Source: Nectonema munidae
Taxonomy: Eukaryota; Nematomorpha; Nectonematoida; Nectonematidae
Reading direction: 5' to 3'
Length of the DNA: 64,000 nucleotides
Assembly (NCBI GenBank): GCA_030549495.1
Contig: JAUIRK010000109.1
Span: forward strand, 203,501-267,500
The notes under the pieces were generated by a model that searched no databases, was not told the DNA's origin, and saw only the letters and a list, made by a program, of their open reading frames with translations. Below are positions 57,684 to 64,000 of the stretch, piece by piece (positions within the stretch are counted from its first letter, which is position 1; every line of letters begins with the position of its first letter). The position numbers and the translations under genes are program-made.

Positions 57684-57938
57684 GTGTGGTCAATCCTTGT
57701 GAAGCGTAACACTAGAGGAGCTTTTCACCAGAAGAGGTTCAAAGCAGTTGGAGCATCGCATGAGCTTTCATTACATATTGCAAAAGCTAAAAAAAAAGAC
57801 CATTCCATTAGAGAAACACTTATCAAACCTTTATTGCTGGGTGCTGTGGGTATTGTACTTTGTGATAAAAACATTGAAAAGCAAATATTAGGGAAAATGA
57901 GAACATCTTGTTTTTTGCAATACAATAAGATGAAATAA
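57684..57938 (+). mobile_element. hAT (FAM200/ZBED5-like) N-terminal fragment
   Basis: 85 codons with ASHELSLHIAKAKKKDHSIR and ETLIKPLLLGAVGIVL, matching the S--VA--IA--KK-HTI-E-LI-P segment near the N-terminus of FAM200/ZBED5-type hAT transposases. It is followed by a stop and AT-rich DNA. Sequence near 57310 (CAGTGGTTTCTGG) could be a hAT end, but no partner was found. It is the part missing from hAT 2 at 36697, though not demonstrably the same copy type. Confidence 0.65.
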
Positions 57939-57939
57939 C

Positions 57940-59178
57940 TACATTATTAATTTTTTTCAATTGATAGTTTATCAAGATTTGTTGATGATGAAAGCGTAAA
58001 AGAAGAAATGCTTTTTAACAGAATAAAAAATAGCTTTATATATTTTTGAAAAAAAAACAATTTATCATGGAAAAAGTTAGTCAGTTTATAGCAGTCCTAT
58101 AATGCTTGTACTTCGACATATAAACCTTTTTACAATTGGAAATAAATAACTCCCAAACATTTCTAAAAGCAGCTACTTGTCATTTTTCACTTTTTCTTTT
58201 CAAATAGTTTTATCATCAATTTGAAGGTTGAAAAACAACAATGTAAAATCGCGAAGTTTATTTCGGTTTTTATTTGAAACAAAAAAGTGGACTGACCCTA
58301 CAAATAAAACAATGTCAAATTATTGAGTGACTTTTTTCAATGTAAACTTTTAATATCAAAAAACTTTCTTAAATTTGGAAAAATGAGTTTAGAAGAGTAA
58401 AAATCGAGGGTAGAAAACAAGATAATATTTTAAACTACCCAATATAAATTCTCGAAAAATGCTTGGGTAAGTATAGTTCTCACTTCATTCTAACTTGATG
58501 TCTAGTAATATATGTTATAGGTACCTAGAAAACCTTCCTACCTAGTTTCATGACAAAAGAGTAGTGCGTTATTTTCTAAAAAAAGTAATCAAAACTCGTA
58601 TTTTTACTGTTACGTTTTTGAACCTAATTTTGCATTGAAAGTATAGGAAGAGAATCATTAGATTTTGTCATATTACATGAAAATTTTAAAATTTTTAAAA
58701 TTAAAATATCCCTATATCCATTTCTATTTGTAGAAATTAAAGATATTACATTATATATTTTTTTATTAACAAATCTTCGAAATCGTAAAAGTCGTCACCT
58801 ATGTATGCGTAAAAGTGAGTAAGTCTATATAGCTTCCAGCTTATAAAAATTTCATCATCATGACTTTATTTTTTATTTTTTTGAGATTTAATATATTTTG
58901 TATCTAGCACCCTATTAGAAAATATGCAAATTTTCATTAAGAAATTTTCATTGGAAACGCGCATACTTTGTATTTTACATATGTATGTTGTTTCTTTTTG
59001 TTGTCTCCCGTGGTCTTAGACCACTGATGATTCACTTGAACTTATTATATTATAGATCAATGAACATTCTATGAGCAAATTTATATGAAAATATACAACT
59101 GATCTGATATCTTAAAAAATTAAAAATCGAAAAGGATTCTTATTCCACTATTTCTACCCAATTTTTTATTTTGTTTAG
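57940..59178. other. Intron, nothing recognised
   Basis: AT-rich sequence between the hAT scrap and the next candidate exon. A GTCTCCCGTGGTCTTAGACC stretch near 59000 faintly recalls the GGTCTGGAAATACCACGG block of copies A and B. Confidence 0.35.
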
Positions 59179-59339
59179 AATTGAAAGAAATGTTTTCTAT
59201 ACTGGTCATATCAAATCTTATTTGCCTTCATTATCAGATTCATACTTTAAAAAGAACGTGGTTCACCTACCACTTCGATCGGTTCTCTCTTGTCAAAACT
59301 TGCACACTTGTTATCCTCAAGATCCGCTCTCTAACATTC
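59179..59339 (+). CDS. Candidate BCOR-like PUFD exon, divergent (right border uncertain)
   Basis: Acceptor TTTGTTTAG at 59170-59178. Joined in the phase left by 56107, it reads KIERNVFYTGHIKSYLPSL, then SDSYFKKNVVHLPLRSVL and SCQNLHTCYPQDPLSN, open to a stop at 59426-59428. A possible donor is ATTC/GTGATA at 59340. The spacing of RN, the following helix and the K-N-V-hydrophobic strand roughly tracks the BCOR PUFD (RNWLLLSDVLKKL, then NVEIVTI in human, from memory), but identity is low. Phase agreement and position support it; homology alone would not. Confidence 0.45.
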
Positions 59340-59429
59340 GTGATACATTTCCAGCTATTTTACCTACTACATCATTACGCTCTATGCTCAAGATCAAAAC
59401 CATTTTTGTTAAATATGATAGGCGATAGT

Positions 59430-60839
59430 GTTGTTATTATTGCTTCATATCTTGTATGCGTCACAAACCACACTGAAAGTATTTAATATTTTAATCAAAT
59501 TTTATATTAATAAATATAGTAAGATTTATACTTAAATAACTACAGTAAAAGTAATCATTATCTAAAATTCGGTTGTTAATTCAAACAAAATCTGATAAAT
59601 CAATATATTCATTAACTTCCTAATGTATGCCCAATTTAATTGAATTTAATTTAATTGAATGTGTCATGACAACATGAAATCACATTAATCATGTCAGTGA
59701 TGTAAACAAATTTGCTAGATAAGACTGATGGAAATTACATTTTGTTTAGTCTAATTCCATAGAAAGGTTTACCACAAAACACAAATTTCAAAATTGTATC
59801 ATCATAGCAAAAATCTAAAAGTGTGATTTTTTCAAATGTTTACTTTTTTTAATTTTTGAGTTTTAAACACTTTTATATGCAAGAACGATTAACATAATAT
59901 GGCATTAATTTAACAAAAAAAGTTATAGAATTTAATTATGCTTTCTAAGCAACTAAAAATAAACATTTATAACTTTGTACATTATTGATAATTTACCTTA
60001 TAAACTAAGTGAAAAAATTCTTATTTTATATGTCATTATGTTTCATTCATAAAATACCATCCCTTGATGGACGCTTTTTTACTAACACCGTTGACGGACT
60101 AGGGACAATTTTGTTCAATATTCATTAACATGTTTTACTCTAAATTAGTGAAATCAAACTTCTATATAAAAACTATGGAAAACCTTTGAAACCAAAATGA
60201 AAAAATGTATTGTGAAAACTAGAAATGTGTTAATTACTTTTTCTTGAATACTAACTAGTTGAAACTTTTTAATGTTTGAGTATAGTGAATGATAACTACA
60301 ATTGATATATAAAGATGATAACAAAAATTTTTTATGCCTATTGGTTTGATTTATCCATCTCATATCCAGATATCAACATAGTAATATATTCTTTTCTAAA
60401 CATGCTGAATGTAATGAATATTCAGCACAACTGATTAAAAGAATAAACAATTAAAAAAATTTAACTTTGTGGCATGATACTAATAATAATATAATTGATG
60501 ATGATTGATATTCATCATTCGCTTTCGATTGCCATGATTTTTTATTCTCGTGTCTTCAACGTCTCCACATTGTGAATCCTGAGAAGAAAGTTCTACGACT
60601 ACATCACAAACTTCATCTTACAGATATGAGAGTGACTTTAGTATTACTGATCAAGCCCTTATTGCTCCCGATGAAACTGAACACTTTTAAGAGTCGGCGT
60701 TGACCAATACAGGAGGAACAGAAAAAATTAAAATAAGAGATGTTAGTGAAAGATCATAAACCCAAAAAAAGGGCTAGAAAGACAAGGATATCCTAACTCT
60801 ATTCAAACTATTTTTGATACAAATAATATAACTTACATA
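59430..60839. other. Intron, nothing firmly recognised
   Basis: AT-rich. About 60560-60760 has a less AT-rich stretch that could be a decayed transposase N-terminus (SITDQALIAPDETEHF in one frame), but with too many stops to assign. Confidence 0.35.
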
Positions 60840-61690
60840 TATTCGATTACAAAATAAATATCATAATTGAATTCAGCATACTTAAAAAAGATTATATGAA
60901 TAAAAATTTAATTATTTGTAAAAATAGCCAATTTGAGGAAAAACCTCCTTTCTAAATGGCTTTTTGACCGTTTTATGTGATTATGAAACATAATTAAATT
61001 TACGATTGTATTCAACATACTTAAAAATGGGTATGTATGTTGAAAAATTTATTTATTTGCAAAACTTGGCAATTTGAGAAAAATGCCTTTTTTTTAAATC
61101 GGTTTTTGACAAAATTTGATTGATTATCAAAAAAAGATCAGCATACTTGAAAATATTTATATATGTGTAAAATCTATTTGCAATATGAGGAAAATCGTCA
61201 TTTTAAATGGCTTTTTGACATGTTTTGATTAATTTTCAAACAAAATAAACATCACCATTCAATTCAAGATACCTGAAATAAGTATATATATATATGTATA
61301 AATATAATTACTTGGCACGAACAAATTGTCATTTTTAAAGGCCTTTTTGACAAGTTTTGAATGATTTTCAAACGAAATTAATATCACAATTGAATTCAAT
61401 ATATTTGAAAATGGGTATCTTCTTTTCAGCTTTATCAGCCCGTTTTTATACAGGATCGCTCTTTGAAATGAGTCTTTTCCTTTTTTTTGTAAATGGGTGT
61501 GTATGTGTAAAATTTGAAAATGGGTATGTATGTATAAAAATATATTTATTATCAAAATTGGAAATTTAACAAAAATAACTATTTTTAAATATCTTTTTCA
61601 CAGCTTTTGATTGATTTTGAAACGAAATAAACACCACAATTGAAATCAACATTGATAAACACAGATATATATATATGAAAGTAATGGCGT
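60840..61690. repeat. Tandem repeat, ~120-135 bp unit, about six copies
   Basis: The landmark GGCTTTTTGAC followed by TTTTGATTGATT and CAAA recurs near 60958, 61080, 61205, 61338 and 61585, each preceded by an AATTTGAGGAAAA- or TTAAATGG-like block and followed by ATAAACATCACAATTGAATTC- and GGGTATGTATG-like blocks. Units differ by many substitutions and indels, so the array is old. ORFs at 61259-61569 only read the repeat. Confidence 0.7.
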
Positions 61691-62550
61691 TTTATATGTA
61701 AATTATATGATGTACGTAAAAAGCTTTTGCACTGATGAAAAACAATCCATTTCATAACTATAATTATATGTTATAAAATATTAAATTCCCACAATTCAAA
61801 AATGGGTTTAACAGATATTACACAATAATAAAAGATGATCTTCACATATGAAAAGAAGAAGAAAAATTTATTATAATGAAAACACAAGTATTATCACAAG
61901 AAACAGCACTATATATGTACAAATTTATATACAAAATATATAAAATAAGACTCAAAAGTGAAACTTCAATATTTAGTAATTTTATGAGTTTACAGTGAAA
62001 ACAGACATTAAAAAAATTAAAACTAAAAAATCAAAAGCCTAAAATAGCCGTTACTAGATTTTTTAGAAATTGAATATAGAAATATTTATTTTGACTGAAA
62101 GATTATGAAAGTGAAAATTAAGGCTATCTTCTGTTTAGAGAAAATTTAGTTTTTTACTCTATTTTTAAAGGAAGGTAACGAAACATCCAAATTATCAAAC
62201 AAAAATATATTATATATATTATATATTTTTAAATAATTCATCTTTTTTTTTAAATATAAATATTGAAACTCTTCAGCATATAATCAACTCTTATGTCCGA
62301 TAGAATTTCTAGTTTCATAACGAATTACTGTTTTCTATTTGATGAAATTTCCAAAAATGTTATTTAAATATCCCGTTCAAATTTTAAACAAAAACACTGC
62401 CATACTTAAATGAAATAAGTCTTGTAATCTTAGAAGATTATTCTTCTTAAAAATAATACTACTATGATCTCAATATTTAAGGTTAAAAATTACTCTTAAT
62501 GCCCGTTTTTGAATTTTTTCTATAAGGATAAAAGTTAAAGATGCTATAAT
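61691..62550. other. AT-rich intron, nothing recognised
   Basis: No open frames of note, and no terminal repeats or tandem units were seen. Confidence 0.4.
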
Positions 62551-63151
62551 TCAGATATGATATAAAAAAAGATGTTTATAAGTCTTATTTTTAATAAAAT
62601 AAATTTTGTTCTAAATTCAACTTATTGGAATCGATATAAGAGTCGTAATGAACGTCCTACATACAATGCATTTTCTTGTTCCCATTTTCTAGGCTTGCAA
62701 TCAGTAGAAGAACAATATCCCCTTAAAGTAGATATTGTAGCAGTTTCACTAGTACTGGTAAAACCGTAAAATATAAGTTTTGAGTAGATAAACGAGCAAA
62801 TGAATTTGGGCTTCTAATTACCATAGATTTTTCTGCTAAAAGTAAAGCTACTTATAAAACATTTTCCTTCTGCAACTGGAAGATATTTACTAGAATGCAT
62901 GCCTTCATAATCAGCCAGCTATTATTAGCAGCAATCTCAAGAAAGTTTGTCAAAATAGGAACTGGCCATTGCGTCGGTGCTTTATAATAACTGCGTTTTG
63001 AATCTTGGGTTCGATACAGCATCCAGCCTTCTTTCCTCATAGTTAATACAAACAGTGCCATTGTGCCTTCTCGATTAAAACATCCAACCCTACATTTACC
63101 ATTAAAATTATCATGTGTAGTTTTATCAAAATTTTTTATCTGAACTCGCAA
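62551..63151 (-). mobile_element. piggyBac element 7, C-terminal fragment
   Basis: Minus strand 62852-63151 encodes MRVQIKNFDKTTHDNFNGKC, RTQDSKRSYYKAPTQWPV and ILTNFLEIAANNSWLIMKA. This is the piggyBac segment after the third Asp, where relatives read YR-IRSKKYYWPLF--LLD-A--N-W-L. The MGGVD block itself is altered (NREGTMALF). Downstream to about 62560 the decayed C-terminus (CSSTDCKPRK) follows. The upstream core is absent. Confidence 0.6.
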
Positions 63152-63159
63152 TTATTTTT

Positions 63160-63912
63160 TTTATTTCAAATAGTTTATTTTCTTATTTTTTACATTTATT
63201 ATAAAGATTTTTATATTTTTTTCCGGTTGTTTATTTTTTCGATATTTCAATCTGATTGCTTTTGTTAAGTAATCTAAAATGTTTGACATTATTTAACATT
63301 TATGTAATTTATTTTAGCATTTTTATCTGTTCAAACTTTTTAATGGCTGATCCTCATTGTATATAGTGGTAGTCTAGGTTTTTTAAAGTTTTTTTCTATC
63401 ATAGTAATAACTTTAATAAACTGCATTTTATTTTGCTCAAATTTTTTAAAGATTAAATTAATAAAAAAATTTAATGGTAGTAAAATGAATAATTTTCTAA
63501 CTTTATTTTCAATTTCTTTCAGTTAATCTAACATATTTTTTTATTATTTCTTAATAAGAATTAAAATTATGACGAATAGACAAAAAATAATGGATTTATT
63601 TGAATCAAATCTGTTTTTTTAATATGGATATTTTGGACGCCTCTCGATTTATTATATAATTCTCAGTAGATCATCTATCAAAAAAGATAAAAAATCTTAT
63701 TGATAAATGAATAATTTAGTCTCTTTGAATAAATTATAGTTATATAAAAAATAATTTCCTATAATTAAAATTAAAATACACTTCATATTTAATTCATGTT
63801 GAAAACCTAGATATTAAATAACGGGACATTTTCTGCCAATTATCATGAGATCATTGAGATAAAAGAAAAAGCTTTATCCTTTCCCTGCTGCTTCAATCCA
63901 TTTCATTCCCAG
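63160..63912. other. AT-rich intron, nothing recognised
   Basis: Ends in a good polypyrimidine tract (CTTTCCCTGCTGCTTCAATC) before AG at 63911-63912. No other feature. Confidence 0.35.
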
Positions 63913-63993
63913 GAATCGTGGCCTCAGCGACTTCTCCCTGTATGGTTAAAATTTGTCTATGAAATGATTGAAGAACAACCGTTCTCATTTTAG
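63913..63993 (+). CDS. Candidate exon at the right edge, identity unknown
   Basis: A strong acceptor (CATTCCCAG) leads into a frame reading ESWPQRLLPVWLKFVYEMIE, then EQPFSF and a stop at 63991-63993. It has ordinary protein-like composition and less AT than the flanks. It does not match the BCOR C-terminus that I know, and which phase it should take is unresolved; the phase left by a donor at 59340 would give a different, shorter frame. It could be a terminal exon of this gene, or of another. Confidence 0.3.
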   Translation, partial: ESWPQRLLPVWLKFVYEMIEEQPFSF

Positions 63994-64000
63994 AACTGAG

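Noticed and set aside
1-64000. LTR retroelements or Polintons
   Set aside because: No long terminal direct repeats, protease, integrase, capsid or polymerase-B motifs were recognised; all the reverse transcriptases are of LINE type.

Overview
This is AT-rich nuclear DNA from an animal. No bacterial operons, rRNA genes, tRNA genes or CRISPR arrays are visible. The repeat community (piggyBac, several hAT lineages, Tc1/mariner, RTE-like and 2A-bearing LINEs, a tRNA-derived SINE, foldback elements) fits an arthropod. A caligid sea louse or similar copepod is possible, but that is only an impression.

The one host gene I recognise lies on the + strand and appears to span almost the whole window. 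It is a BCOR/BCORL1-like (BCL6 corepressor, Polycomb PRC1.1) gene broken into small exons. The parts are: a long Ser/Asn/Thr-rich disordered exon open from base 1 to about 1059; three short linker exons (32517-32880); exons carrying three ankyrin repeats (33083-33229, 43163-43332, 51248 to about 51399); an acidic exon leading into a PUFD-like domain (55969-56107); a phase-compatible divergent PUFD candidate (59179 to about 59339); and a weak last candidate at 63913. Reading phase is preserved across every junction from 32517 to 51248, and AG/GT borders are present. The 51.4 to 55.97 kb junction is not resolved.

Everything else is intron filled with transposons. Region by region: 1.5-5 kb, a hAT-ended element containing a foldback, a SINE and a MITE; 5.5-11 kb, two minus-strand piggyBac copies, the first split by a nearly whole hAT; 13-14.4 kb, piggyBac; 15.8-17.75 kb, an unnamed repeated gene family cut by a hAT MITE; 19.6-20.3 kb, RTE-like LINE end; 20.8-21.2 kb, minisatellite; 21.9-27.1 kb, hAT scrap and two piggyBacs; 27.7-29.8 kb, minus-strand LINE; 31.3-32.1 kb, piggyBac; 34-38.2 kb, two hATs; 38.7-42.8 kb, hAT scraps around an RTE-like LINE; 44.1-46.15 kb, Tc1-like transposase inside a long inverted repeat; 47.1-50.9 kb, a C/A-rich LINE with a 2A-like peptide and internal rearrangements; 52.3-57.9 kb, hAT-ended elements, MITEs, SINEs and a hairpin; 60.8-61.7 kb, a tandem repeat; 62.5-63.2 kb, piggyBac.

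No LTR retrovirus-like or Polinton-like element was recognised. The strongest results are the intron-bloated BCOR-like gene, the cleanly bounded nested hAT insertions with matching 8-bp target duplications (one with an empty site elsewhere in the window), a three-copy SINE family, and the rearranged 2A-bearing LINE.
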